Source: a virus. From it: a DNA stretch of 27,998 bases. The position numbers and the translations under genes are program-made. A model generated the notes under the pieces. It saw nothing but the letters and a program-made list of their open reading frames with translations, made no database searches and was not told the DNA's origin. Within the stretch, counting starts at the first letter, position 1. Each line of letters opens with the position of its first letter. This document shows positions 13,814-22,394 of the stretch, in pieces. The DNA lies in IMG/VR virus record IMGVR_UViG_3300007644_000024, positions 1 through 27,998 of that record, one strand, 5' to 3'.

Positions 13814-14721
13814 GAACTAGAATTCCTTGAACAATTGATGCATGCTGTTGCGGCAGCGCCATCGCTAAAATATGCTTGTGTATTACACGCCGGACACAGT
13901 TTTACCGCATATGTCGTTGGATGACAACCCGCTCTGCATTCTTGATAGCCTATAGGACATGTGTGACATGCAAAATTATTTGCATACCCAGCAGGACACG
14001 CATACTTAGGATTGCGTCGAGCCCTGTAGCGCATTTGCTCTTTATTCCATTTCATCAAGTTTGGAATAGCAACAAGTTCTACAAACCTTAAATTTTGTTC
14101 GGATTTGTCATAATCCACAAGCGCAGAAAACCGCATTGTCACCAGTTCTAACGGTCCTCTGTACAAAAATACTTCGCGTTTACGCATACTCGCAGGTAGC
14201 CGGCGATACAGCTTTAATTGACGCCATGCTATATACCGACAATACGATAACGGCCACCATGACGTGCTTGTCAACGTGCAAGGAAATCCTGCTAAAACTT
14301 TAAACGTAACGTCGTACCCTTCTACCTTTTTTGCATTAACACGCGCAGTCATTTCCATGATCTGCACAGGCACCCATTCCTTACCCTCAAGCCGCACGTA
14401 AGGACGTACGGCTTTGTTTTCCTTAAGCGTCCAACAGTTACCAAGCAACCGATGTATCAAATCTACAGCCAAAGACTCTGTCAGTTCCGTTCCAGCAAAT
14501 GGGCGCAACGATTCCTGTATTGTGTCGTATTGCAATCCGGGCATACGGATTGCTAATGAGACCTGAGCAAAAATGTAATTCACAAATTGCTTGAATATGC
14601 TTCCCACAAGTTTTTGATTAGCAAATTTATGGTAAACATCTAAACCTATGCTATTCTTTTGCGCAATGATTTGTTCAACGTCGTAGCGTAATCGTGTTGT
14701 TTTTTCATTGCTCTCCGTCAT
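13810..14721 (-). CDS. Unknown protein with Cys-rich C-terminus (303 aa)
   Basis: ATG 14721 follows CGGGGA. Residues 1-240 have no motif I can name. Residues 241-299 hold eleven Cys in a pattern CPAGY...C.TC.IGYQEC..GC.PTTY....CPAC...C..C, which would form two or three zinc sites. I have a sense of similar Cys-rich ends with GY.xC and HPxTY in other phage proteins, but no name. The gene is directly upstream of the ligase-like gene and overlaps it by 4 bases, so the two may be functionally linked. Nucleic-acid binding is a reasonable but unproven guess. Confidence 0.75.
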   Translation of the reverse strand: MTESNEKTTRLRYDVEQIIAQKNSIGLDVYHKFANQKLVGSIFKQFVNYIFAQVSLAIRMPGLQYDTIQESLRPFAGTELTESLAVDLIHRLLGNCWTLKENKAVRPYVRLEGKEWVPVQIMEMTARVNAKKVEGYDVTFKVLAGFPCTLTSTSWWPLSYCRYIAWRQLKLYRRLPASMRKREVFLYRGPLELVTMRFSALVDYDKSEQNLRFVELVAIPNLMKWNKEQMRYRARRNPKYACPAGYANNFACHTCPIGYQECRAGCHPTTYAVKLCPACNTQAYFSDGAAATACINCSRNSSS

Positions 14722-15256
14722 CGATCAATTCCCCGTATGTGCCAGTTGAAACACCGGTACTTTCATTTACGACAACAATAGGTGTGGTATTTGTTAATCT
14801 AGGCAATTCCGGTGCGTAAATATGTTCGTACGAATAAGTAGCTGTAACATCTTCAGAAAAATCTTCAATTGCAGCGATTGTCAAATAGGATCGAATCAAA
14901 TGGTACGGCTCATGCTCTGCGGTACCAACCCCATTTTTCTGTAACTGAGAAAACAATACACCCAACTCACTCCAGTCCCCACTTGTATTGAAGAAACGCG
15001 CGATTGCGTCACTTAGTAAATACAGTCGCTGCGCTTCGCCTCGTTGAAATTCGTTTGGTGCTGTCCAAAATCCCAAGGTAATTGTGCCGTGTTGTTCTTC
15101 CGTCATATCCAATAGTGGCACATACCGATCATCTAAACGCAAATTAAAATACACGCCAATAGAATTACCGTCATCAATTAACTTAACGACATATCCGTCT
15201 CCGGGTTTTAACTTAGTTAGCGTTTTGGGCTTGTCGTCGTTTGACATTGTGTTCAT
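14705..15256 (-). CDS. Unknown acidic protein (183 aa)
   Basis: I use ATG 15256, which has AGGG upstream; another ATG is three codons later. The start overlaps the end of the preceding gene by 44 bases, more than usual here. The protein is acidic with a beta-rich N-terminal half and a Ser/Thr-rich end. No family or motif is recognised. Confidence 0.7.
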   Translation of the reverse strand: MNTMSNDDKPKTLTKLKPGDGYVVKLIDDGNSIGVYFNLRLDDRYVPLLDMTEEQHGTITLGFWTAPNEFQRGEAQRLYLLSDAIARFFNTSGDWSELGVLFSQLQKNGVGTAEHEPYHLIRSYLTIAAIEDFSEDVTATYSYEHIYAPELPRLTNTTPIVVVNESTGVSTGTYGELIDDGEQ

Positions 15257-15743
15257 AAATTACCCTGTTTACTTCTGACCAGTAATATTTAATTACAGCT
15301 TTCTTTGAAAACCCTTGTGCCGTTAACTCAAGCATAATTGCTTTTTGTTGCGCTGGTTCTGGATAAGCGTATTCCCATTTAGCTGCGGCGTTACGCGCTT
15401 TTATATACAACTGTGCTACCACAGGATCGTTCTGTTCTAAAGTTAACGGTGTTTTATTGATTTTTTTGGCTGCATACGCTGCGTACTTTCTAGGTAACAA
15501 GTGCTTTAACTGCATGTCAATTATGGCTTGATCCGTCGTCAACGCTGTGACTACGCAATATTCTTTAAATTCGGTTGAATAACACACGGGAAATATAATC
15601 CCGTGTGTTTGCTCTGAAAGCAAATAGCAATTTTTAGTATGTTTCCCGAAGGGAACCGCTTGTTCCACAGCTTCATAAATGGAAAGCTTAACGTCGGGAA
15701 AACGTTCGGCAAATCGATTCAATGCGTGAATAGAAATCAACAT
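15213..15743 (-). CDS. Unknown protein with S.HA..RF.ER N-terminus (176 aa)
   Basis: ATG 15743 has GAGA upstream. The first 80 residues, beginning ISIHALNRFAERFP and followed by a helix and strands (YLLSEQTHGIIFPV, EYCVVTAL), recall small RNase-like or DUF4258-type folds that start with a conserved His/Arg helix. The similarity is weak. The second half is helical and basic. A perfect 10-pair inverted repeat (15581-15609) lies within its coding sequence. Confidence 0.65.
   Translation of the reverse strand: MLISIHALNRFAERFPDVKLSIYEAVEQAVPFGKHTKNCYLLSEQTHGIIFPVCYSTEFKEYCVVTALTTDQAIIDMQLKHLLPRKYAAYAAKKINKTPLTLEQNDPVVAQLYIKARNAAAKWEYAYPEPAQQKAIMLELTAQGFSKKAVIKYYWSEVNRVIYEHNVKRRQAQNAN
15581..15609. 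repeat. Inverted repeat CACGGG type, copy 1
   Basis: AACACACGGG and CCCGTGTGTT form a perfect 10-pair stem with a 9-base AT-only loop. A second structure with the same CACGGG/CCCGTG core and an AT-rich loop lies at 17500-17534. This copy is not followed by a T-run on either strand, so it is not a terminator. Confidence 0.6.
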
Positions 15744-15755
15744 GGATCGTCTCGC

Positions 15756-16508
15756 TTAAATGCGGGCAGCGATGTCCGCTATGATTGGATGGCGTACGAT
15801 GTTTTCATCGCTAATATGAATTACAGCGACGCCCGGAACTTTACCGATTTTGTCAATAATGTCCATCATGGCGACCCGACCCACAAGGTCACTTTGTTTT
15901 GGATCGCCTGTGATGATCATTTTTGACCCTACTCCAATACGCGTAATAAACAATTTCAATTGCGCATAGGAACAGTTTTGCGCTTCGTCCAGAATGCACA
16001 CCGCATTCTTTAACGTACGCCCGCGCAAATAGGCAATTGGGGCAACCTCCACGCCCTTGTCAATATATTTACGTTGCGCGTTCTCTTTACCCACCAGATC
16101 ATCAAGTGCGTCGTACAACGGGAGCATGAAAGGATGTACTTTTTCCTCAAAGGATCCGGGTAAAAAACCTAAACGCTCGCCGGCTTCCACAATAGGACGT
16201 GTGATAATAATTTTCTGGGTTTTATTTTCCAGCGCGCTATGAATAGCAAACGCCGTAGCCAGAAAACTTTTACCTGTACCGGCAGTACCTATCAAAAATA
16301 CTACGTGATTTCGTGCAATTGTTTCCCAGCAAGAACGCTGAAAAGGGTTAAGGAATTCAAGACTAAATCCTTTTTTCTTTGTAACCTCCATTTCCATATG
16401 GTGTTCGGGTTCTGCCAGATCTTTACGCTGACGAACACGTCGTTTTGGCATGGGCAGGTTTCCGTGTCGCGGGTTAGCCTCAGTGTAAACCGTAGGCACG
16501 GAAACCAA
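15756..16508 (-). CDS. phoH: PhoH-like ATPase
   Basis: The protein matches the phage PhoH family, P-loop NTPases common in lytic marine phages, whose role is unclear (RNA helicase or RNase activity has been shown for bacterial PhoH-fused proteins). Walker A GTAGTGKS is at 74-81, Walker B CILDEAQN at 171-178, and the family's IITRP..EAGE.LGFLPG and ITGDPKQSDL blocks are all present. The start is unclear: TTG 16508, GTG 16499 or ATG 16451 (MPKRRVRQRK, basic). None has a strong ribosome-binding site; the ATG gives the usual family length of about 231. Confidence 0.92.
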   Translation of the reverse strand: MVSVPTVYTEANPRHGNLPMPKRRVRQRKDLAEPEHHMEMEVTKKKGFSLEFLNPFQRSCWETIARNHVVFLIGTAGTGKSFLATAFAIHSALENKTQKIIITRPIVEAGERLGFLPGSFEEKVHPFMLPLYDALDDLVGKENAQRKYIDKGVEVAPIAYLRGRTLKNAVCILDEAQNCSYAQLKLFITRIGVGSKMIITGDPKQSDLVGRVAMMDIIDKIGKVPGVAVIHISDENIVRHPIIADIAARI

Positions 16509-16540
16509 AAATGTATTGAGATAAATATTTATTTGATCGT

Positions 16541-16903
16541 TTATTCAGGCTTCGCTGTTACAGCAAAACCTACGTAAAACCGCATTGTTTGTTCTTCTGT
16601 GTGCACTTGCTGGCCGATAAACAACAACACTTCTTCAAACTGTAAACGCGGCATGTCTTTGTTAAGCTGTCCCAGAAACTGGGTTGCCTTTTCCATTCCT
16701 GCCGCAAGTAGGTACTGCGGTTCAATCGATGGGACACGATAAGCGTGAATTGGAATGCGAGCGTATTCGCCTATCTGCGTATGCCACATTTCATCGTTTG
16801 CCAAAGCAAACCATGCTTTTTTGTCTCGAGGAACCACCATGACAGGTTGTTCTTTTGTTTGCAGATATGGTTCGACATCAACCCAAACTACACTGACGTA
16901 CAT
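16541..16903 (-). CDS. Unknown protein (120 aa)
   Basis: ATG 16903 follows TGAGGTTAAG and overlaps the glycosyltransferase stop by 16 bases. The protein is a mixed helix-strand fold without motifs I recognise. It is followed by about 30 AT-rich bases before the PhoH gene. Confidence 0.75.
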   Translation of the reverse strand: MYVSVVWVDVEPYLQTKEQPVMVVPRDKKAWFALANDEMWHTQIGEYARIPIHAYRVPSIEPQYLLAAGMEKATQFLGQLNKDMPRLQFEEVLLFIGQQVHTEEQTMRFYVGFAVTAKPE

Positions 16904-17685
16904 ATCTTAACCTCAGTTTGTTCACCGTTGGCGTAATGCTCAACAGTGTAGACAAAAGATTTGTAAGGACTAGAAATACCGTCGTACCACAGCGGCCGCA
17001 TACTCAAACCACGGCGAGGTGCCCGAGATTCCCGGTGATGCTCGTCGGCGTTAATTGCTACGTGCGTATTGTAATGGAACAACCGGTAACTCTGTTGATA
17101 ACACAGTTCACCCAGCACTGCATCTCCGCCATTGTGGTGCATATCTGGAAAAGGATAATCGTGTTTTTTTAGTAAATTTAAACGTGTCGCCCACCAACCG
17201 CCTGTTGCAAATTTTATCGCATATCCCTGTGGCCATTCTTTATTTGTGTACCACGATTGATTTTTAATTACGCATCGTTGGTTGCCGTTCCACATACTTG
17301 TTAACCGATACACAGAACCAACCAAATCTGCGTTAATAAGATAAGTGCTTATGTCTTGCCAGAACGTACGCGGCGCTGATTCACGTATAAAACTGTCATC
17401 GTCAAACCACATCACGTTACGTTGTTGCGGGTCTGCGTATCGCAACATCTGTCGCATCAACGGATATTTGCCAACGTTTTCATGATTGTCGGCCGCAAAA
17501 AGAAGCACGGGAATATTAAATCCCCGTGCTTCTTCCGTTAAATATTCTTGCACATCTTGCGTTACTGCGTTCATCCCTATGCGTAATTCCGATACGCCGG
17601 GATATTGCGCACATCGTTTAATTGATGTCAAACAACGCGCAATCAAATCACGATGTTCGCCGTAACACAAGACGCATACAAGCAT
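16888..17685 (-). CDS. GT-A type glycosyltransferase
   Basis: I start at ATG 17685, one base after the upstream stop; the open frame extends to 17757 but would overlap the AT-hook gene. The 265-residue protein begins MLVCVLCYGEHRDLIARCLTSI, the nucleotide-sugar-binding start of family 2-like transferases. It has the metal-binding DxD as WFDDDSF (95-97) and a GGDAVLGELCYQQ block, which matches the position of the catalytic-base motif. Phage enzymes of this kind modify DNA bases, virion proteins or host surface sugars; the sequence does not tell which. An inverted repeat with a T-run lies within it (17500-17534). Confidence 0.75.
   Translation of the reverse strand: MLVCVLCYGEHRDLIARCLTSIKRCAQYPGVSELRIGMNAVTQDVQEYLTEEARGFNIPVLLFAADNHENVGKYPLMRQMLRYADPQQRNVMWFDDDSFIRESAPRTFWQDISTYLINADLVGSVYRLTSMWNGNQRCVIKNQSWYTNKEWPQGYAIKFATGGWWATRLNLLKKHDYPFPDMHHNGGDAVLGELCYQQSYRLFHYNTHVAINADEHHRESRAPRRGLSMRPLWYDGISSPYKSFVYTVEHYANGEQTEVKICTSV
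17500..17534 (-). repeat. Inverted repeat CACGGG type, copy 2, terminator-like
   Basis: A perfect 12-pair stem (AAGAAGCACGGG with CCCGTGCTTCTT) with an 11-base AT-rich loop lies inside the glycosyltransferase gene. On the minus strand the second arm ends ...CTTCTTTTTG, so the transcript has a stem followed by U5, like a weak intrinsic terminator. Its core resembles 15581-15609. Confidence 0.55.
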
Positions 17686-17686
17686 G

Positions 17687-18613
17687 TTAAATACCGGTTG
17701 GCGTCTTCTTGGCCGGGCGACCACGTTTACGTGCCGGCGGTTCTGTGTTACGCACAAAACCAGTTGGCTCAGTCATTTGCTCCGTACGACTGACCGGCGT
17801 CGTATACTCACGCTCAACTTCAACACCCGCAGCCGGATCGACTTGTGTATCTTTTGCTGCAATGATCCGAGATACACGCTTCTTAATTTCATCCAAACGT
17901 GACACGGCTGTCTGCGCAGCTAAAAGCATATCTTGCAATCTTGCGCCTGTTTCTTGCAAAATGCTGTCCAGATTGTTTGTGACAACGTCTGGCGAGATTG
18001 CGTCTAGCGGATTGAAAATATATTGATCGGCAACTTCATCCATGTAATTGCCAAACTTTGCAGCCAACTTACCAATCTTCGTCACACCCGCTACTGGACT
18101 GGTTGGACGTCGTACGGGTCGTCCTGCGTTTGAACTACCGCCGGAACGATCCAAAGCGCCCGAGATAACTTCCAACACTTCGTTTGCGGATAGCCCGTCA
18201 CGGATAGCTCGTTCAATCATCGATTTCTGCGCAAGCGGATCTTCCAGACGTGCGGCATAAATCCAATGGTACACAGTCAAGGTCTGTCCGGTGCTCGTCA
18301 ACTTACCCTGTTGCTCTACCACGTACTGATGGTCAGGAAACGCACGAGCAAAATTCCGATAATCACGCAACGTTGCTGCGCGGACGTTAAGGAACGTCTC
18401 CAATTTGGCAATAGCATTAGCTCCATAGTAATTGCTGCTATCGTTCAATACGTCGTCCACCATCGCACCAATGCGATAGAAATGGATAACCATTTTCTTA
18501 CTACTGTCCGTCAATTCTTTCTGCAATTTAAGCGCTATTTCTTGCAGCGCTTGCGGCATTTGCGCAAACACTTCGTGCCGCTGAGCAGACATTGGACCGA
18601 TCAGATTCGACAT
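17687..18613 (-). CDS. DUF1016/DUF3102-like protein with C-terminal AT-hook
   Basis: I start at ATG 18613 with a perfect GGAGG 5 bases upstream; the frame extends to 18727 but without a start signal. The 308-residue protein has an N-terminal helical domain (about 20-130: FYRIGAMVDDVL.....YG, then a helix-turn and TVYHWIYAARL) similar in layout to the N-terminal domain of DUF1016 or DUF3102 proteins. A Ser/Gly/Pro linker follows, then a helical region. It ends with RKRGRPAKK, a textbook AT-hook for the minor groove of AT-rich DNA. A DNA-binding role is likely. The family name is tentative. Confidence 0.65.
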   Translation of the reverse strand: MSNLIGPMSAQRHEVFAQMPQALQEIALKLQKELTDSSKKMVIHFYRIGAMVDDVLNDSSNYYGANAIAKLETFLNVRAATLRDYRNFARAFPDHQYVVEQQGKLTSTGQTLTVYHWIYAARLEDPLAQKSMIERAIRDGLSANEVLEVISGALDRSGGSSNAGRPVRRPTSPVAGVTKIGKLAAKFGNYMDEVADQYIFNPLDAISPDVVTNNLDSILQETGARLQDMLLAAQTAVSRLDEIKKRVSRIIAAKDTQVDPAAGVEVEREYTTPVSRTEQMTEPTGFVRNTEPPARKRGRPAKKTPTGI

Positions 18614-18662
18614 AACAACCTCCGGTAAAAACAATCCCACCATAACTCTTTTGAATTGGTCG

Positions 18663-19247
18663 TCAATACGTCCAACCCGTGTTTTTAACAACCTGTAAAA
18701 AATTATCAAACCGCTGCACATACACAAATTTGTGACAGTTTAGCTGTGGATATACAAATACAGGTCCGACGAATTCCGTCATTTGCAGCGTGTGTGCAAT
18801 CATCCCGTGCGGAAATCCTTTGCGCGGTACAATTAATCCCGCCGGGCGATTAGCAATTGTGTCAACTTTCTCGTCAAAAAAATTTGACAGCAATTTGAAC
18901 ACCGTTGAGCGCGAAAACTCTTTGAACAAGCTAGGTAAAAAACAAGACTCGTCAAGATGCAGAGCTTTTGGCGGTTTGACCGCACCTAGAAATACAGGAA
19001 ACGACGGGAACATATCTGCAAAACCAGAAAAAGTTAATTCCGAACCATTGTTGGCTCGAAGTTCTTGTTCTAGCTTGTTAGCGGCTTTAGGTAGAAAAAA
19101 CTTCAACAAAAACCGTACCCGTGTTTCTTCGTATCCTTCGTAGTACGACGGTTGATGGGACAAACCCGCCAGCATCTCTTGTTGGCGTTGGATCACTTCT
19201 GGATCCACACGCGCTTCAAACAAATCGTCATCATCATCATTTGGCAC
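18663..19247 (-). CDS. Unknown protein (194 aa)
   Basis: GTG 19247 overlaps the RecA-like gene by 11 bases, so the start is probably coupled. The protein opens with PNDDDDDLFE, encoded by a run of GAT codons, then is helical and basic with Phe-rich blocks (FLLKFFLPKAANKLEQEL, FKEFSRSTVFKLLSNFF). No family is recognised. An Asp run at the N-terminus recalls the acidic tails used for protein docking in replication complexes. Its operon position suggests a replication or recombination accessory role. Confidence 0.7.
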   Translation of the reverse strand: MPNDDDDDLFEARVDPEVIQRQQEMLAGLSHQPSYYEGYEETRVRFLLKFFLPKAANKLEQELRANNGSELTFSGFADMFPSFPVFLGAVKPPKALHLDESCFLPSLFKEFSRSTVFKLLSNFFDEKVDTIANRPAGLIVPRKGFPHGMIAHTLQMTEFVGPVFVYPQLNCHKFVYVQRFDNFLQVVKNTGWTY

Positions 19248-20730
19248 GGTTGATCAATCGCTCCAAATGGTTTGCGTAATCCCCAGTCAGTGTGGGAATG
19301 TGTGCAATGCACAATCCCTTCCTGATCTTTTTAACTATTTCGGGATTGGCGTGAAGCATCGCTCCTAGACGACTCCATGACACGGCGTCCTTACCGCTCA
19401 TGCCTAACGTCTTGGACCATGCTTTATTCTCCACATCCGCACGCGTAGGGCATGTCACGTGAATGCCCAATGCCTCCAATCGTGGTTTGAAGTAACTGTG
19501 TCCTCCTTGATTCAGAATGTAATCCAGCAACCAAACAAGGGACCAATTCCAATCCCAGATCGTGTGCTGTCGTGACGGAGCCATCTCCATGTCACCGTCA
19601 ATAATTTCTTCAACATTGTTGTGCCGCCACAACAATCTTGTCGCAATCTTTTTGACGCCTTCGCTGTATGAGTTCTTGAACGTTTCAATGTTCACCTCAT
19701 ATCCAACGAACTTTGATGACACGATCTTGTGCTTCGGTCCCTTCGCTTTGGACAACTGAAGCTCGACAGATTCCTGAAACCCTAACTGCTTGCCGCCACC
19801 GATTGAACGCGTCGGTAGTCCTCGTTCGTCCATACCGGTCTTCAACTGATTGACGGTTACCAGCGAGAATGGCCAACCGTCAAACTCCTGCGGGATAGCT
19901 TTGATAAACTTGGTATTAACCAACGCTTCTGTGGCAAAACCACGTGCGGCGTTACCAATACCTTTACCTCTCAAACCATCCTTGCCAATCTTGCCAAGTA
20001 TCTTTTCCTGTTCGGTTTCAGAGGCCTTACCTGATACAGAATCGACTCCGAACAAGAACGGGATCTTGCGGCCAAAACCCTGAGAGTCGGCAGACCTCTT
20101 GGTGATCTTGATGGCGTCGGTAAGGTTGCGCTGCCACTCTTCCAAAGAACCTGCGCGTAGAAGCTGCGTCATCCCAAACATCTGCTCACCCATGATTGAC
20201 GCATACCAATCAGGATTGAACTTAGTCTCGGTCTCGACCAGCCAGAACCCCCCACCGAAACTCATGAACCACCGAGCAAACTCTGCCAACATCGCAGACT
20301 TGCCCACACCCGTCTCAGCCACCAGTTGATACATCAAACCCAACGGCAACGCATCTAAACCCAGCAAATACTCCATCGGCAATGACGGTGTCGGAATACC
20401 GATCATTAATTCTCGAGATTCCGAACCGATGAAATAATTAGCTGGCGTGGTCTTGCGGGCTTCCTCCACAAGTGCCGTCATGAATTTCCATTGTTGCTCA
20501 GGCCGAATCTTGCTTTTGCCTTTGTCCATGTCAGTGTTAATCAATTGCGCAGGCAACAAATCATCATCTGGCATTTCTGGAGCCGTAAATTCAGGTTCCT
20601 CTTCAATTTCTTCGACCTTGGGCTTACGCCCACGCTTCTTAGGTTTAACCGATTCCGTGTCTTCCGTGACAGGAACCGGCGTTACCCCCGTCATTTCTTC
20701 GTCATCATCGTCCAACGGTGGCAATTGCAT
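19237..20730 (-). CDS. RecA-like recombinase
   Basis: The start is ATG 20730 with GGGGGA upstream; the frame runs on to 20781 through a strong hairpin. The 497-residue protein pairs homologous strands using ATP. Walker A is AETGVGKS (about 138-145). A Walker B-like FLFGVDSVSG follows, then a LVTVNQLKTG.DERG.....GG segment like RecA loops L1/L2. The N-terminal 60 residues are acidic (DDDDEE), with a basic KKRGRKPK patch that resembles an AT-hook. At about 500 residues it is longer than bacterial RecA (about 350) because of terminal extensions. It follows the putative ssDNA-binding protein, as expected for its substrate. Confidence 0.85.
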   Translation of the reverse strand: MQLPPLDDDDEEMTGVTPVPVTEDTESVKPKKRGRKPKVEEIEEEPEFTAPEMPDDDLLPAQLINTDMDKGKSKIRPEQQWKFMTALVEEARKTTPANYFIGSESRELMIGIPTPSLPMEYLLGLDALPLGLMYQLVAETGVGKSAMLAEFARWFMSFGGGFWLVETETKFNPDWYASIMGEQMFGMTQLLRAGSLEEWQRNLTDAIKITKRSADSQGFGRKIPFLFGVDSVSGKASETEQEKILGKIGKDGLRGKGIGNAARGFATEALVNTKFIKAIPQEFDGWPFSLVTVNQLKTGMDERGLPTRSIGGGKQLGFQESVELQLSKAKGPKHKIVSSKFVGYEVNIETFKNSYSEGVKKIATRLLWRHNNVEEIIDGDMEMAPSRQHTIWDWNWSLVWLLDYILNQGGHSYFKPRLEALGIHVTCPTRADVENKAWSKTLGMSGKDAVSWSRLGAMLHANPEIVKKIRKGLCIAHIPTLTGDYANHLERLINRAK

Positions 20731-20744
20731 AGAGTCCCCCAAAC

Positions 20745-20772
20745 GGGCACCGCAACCGAAATTGCGGTGCCC
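20745..20772 (-). other. Intergenic hairpin before the recombinase gene
   Basis: GGGCACCGCAA and TTGCGGTGCCC form a perfect 11-pair stem with the loop TTTCGG. It fills the 59-base gap between the Asp-rich protein stop (20790) and ATG 20730. No T-run follows, so it is not an intrinsic terminator. It may protect or separate the upstream message, or adjust the relative amounts of the two proteins. Confidence 0.8.
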
Positions 20773-20789
20773 ACGAAACAATTAAACAC

Positions 20790-22394
20790 TTATTTTTTAC
20801 GAGGCGGTCTTGGCGCAGGACTCTTTGGAGGAGCATTGCGCGCGGACTTTGGTGGCGGAGGCATATCGTCATCATCCTCGCCGTCTTCTTCAAAATCGTC
20901 GTCTTCGGTGGCTTCACCTTCCTCCAAATCATCTTCATCTACAGGCAGTTGTTTACGGACTGGCGCCGACAATTCTGCATCGTCTTCGTCGTCATCTTGA
21001 ACCGCTGGCCGAACCGGAGTCGCTACGACTGCTTCGTCTTCGTCGTCGTCCATAGCGGGCACAGGAATTTTCTTCAGAACTGGCAAATCCAAATCGTCAT
21101 CGTCATCTGTAAACGTTTGATTGTTTGCAGGACGCGCCGGTGCTGCGGGTTTCTTGCTCACAGGCGGCGAGAAATCATCGTCGTCCTCAACTTCTACCAT
21201 TGCAGCTTTCTTGGGACGAGGTGCTTCTTCCGCAGCCGGTACGCTACTCTTGGCGTTACCCAAGATCTTGCGCACGTCTGCGGTCATATACTCGGACCGA
21301 TCAAACCACGCCCATTCCACCAACTTAGGAATAGAGCGGAACGCCTGTGCAATAATTACACACTTTTCTTCGTTAGACGGGAAGTGCAAGATACCTGCAT
21401 TCACGCCAGACGGAGTCCAGAAGAATGACGATTTAACAACACGTTCAACCTGTTCTGTGGACAGAGATGGTTTAAACTTCTGTCCGCCCACACCAAGCAC
21501 TCGACTAATCGCAAACTCATAACCCGTTGGTTTCTTCGGGTCGATGGTGCCTGACCACGACATGGACAGCCACTGGCTCTTTGGATTAACAGCGTTCCGT
21601 GCCTGAAGCTTGGTTACCTTCGGGTTGAACGCACACACGAAATAGCCACCCGCAACAGTACGGGTGTCGGGATCAAACGTACCGACAGGATCTCCGTAGA
21701 GATACGGTGCGTTGTAATCCACATCTGGATTTCCATCGAACGAATCCGCTGGCGTGTCGAATATATTGAACAAGCTATTTGCCGAGGCAGGTAGCTGGAT
21801 CACACACATTGCCTCGCCGGGTGCTTCACCAAGTGCATGTTCACGACCATTGCCGATATGCTCGACATCGCCATTGGCATACACAAAACCCTGCATGAAG
21901 TTCAGGGTAGTGGGTCGCGTGATTGACGCACCCTTGCCAGCAGAACCAACCATCAACTGATTCCAACGAGCATCCCACGAACGGCCGCCGGCAAACACAC
22001 CTTCCTTGTGCGCACGGAAACAAGACCAATAGAAATTGGTATACGGCTCGTTACGGCGTGATGCCTCGTCTCCGGGCTGATGCAACAAGATCGTGTACTT
22101 ATCGCGATCATCTCCACCGAAATATTTAGCCGCAGGCACGGGAAACATGAAGTGCGAGTAATGCCGCTGCGCAGCACTCTCACGGCCACCTGCAAGGTTG
22201 TTGGGATTGTCGTAATCTCTGCCCGGCACCGGACGGAACAGCAACGGTCCCTTGGTGTAGTTCGGACGGATTAGCTGGAACGGAAGCGAACAACGTGGAT
22301 CCAATGTCTTATCGTCGGGCGGTGCGCTGCTGCGCTTGTCATTGCTACCGTGTGCCCGTGAATCGTAGCTCGGTCTCTGCCATTTATCAGACAT
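20790..22394 (-). CDS. Putative ssDNA-binding protein with long acidic tail
   Basis: ATG 22394 follows AAGGTGAGG. The 534-residue protein has a folded part (about 35-370), with many aromatics and FMFPV, YTILLHQPG, TNFYWSCFRAHKEG and RWNQLM segments. The last 150 residues are low in complexity: runs of Asp/Glu (EVEDDDDF, TDDDDDLDLP, MDDDEDE and more) with Pro/Ala/Lys, ending PRPPRKK. Acidic tails are typical of phage and bacterial ssDNA-binding proteins, and the gene sits between the polymerase and the recombinase. The function is inferred from these; I see no clear OB motif. The final basic segment is unusual for such a tail. Confidence 0.5.
   Translation of the reverse strand: MSDKWQRPSYDSRAHGSNDKRSSAPPDDKTLDPRCSLPFQLIRPNYTKGPLLFRPVPGRDYDNPNNLAGGRESAAQRHYSHFMFPVPAAKYFGGDDRDKYTILLHQPGDEASRRNEPYTNFYWSCFRAHKEGVFAGGRSWDARWNQLMVGSAGKGASITRPTTLNFMQGFVYANGDVEHIGNGREHALGEAPGEAMCVIQLPASANSLFNIFDTPADSFDGNPDVDYNAPYLYGDPVGTFDPDTRTVAGGYFVCAFNPKVTKLQARNAVNPKSQWLSMSWSGTIDPKKPTGYEFAISRVLGVGGQKFKPSLSTEQVERVVKSSFFWTPSGVNAGILHFPSNEEKCVIIAQAFRSIPKLVEWAWFDRSEYMTADVRKILGNAKSSVPAAEEAPRPKKAAMVEVEDDDDFSPPVSKKPAAPARPANNQTFTDDDDDLDLPVLKKIPVPAMDDDEDEAVVATPVRPAVQDDDEDDAELSAPVRKQLPVDEDDLEEGEATEDDDFEEDGEDDDDMPPPPKSARNAPPKSPAPRPPRKK

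Noticed and set aside
2541-17350. Repeated AAGTGCTTAT word (2541, 9390, 17343)
   Set aside because: The copies are 10 bases, lie in different positions relative to genes (one intergenic, two coding) and have no shared flanks, so chance is sufficient.
20447-21000. Long Ser-rich or Arg-rich plus-strand frames
   Set aside because: They are antisense images of the Asp/Glu codon runs (GAT/GAC/GAA) in the acidic proteins; Ser repeats arise from the reverse of Asp repeats.
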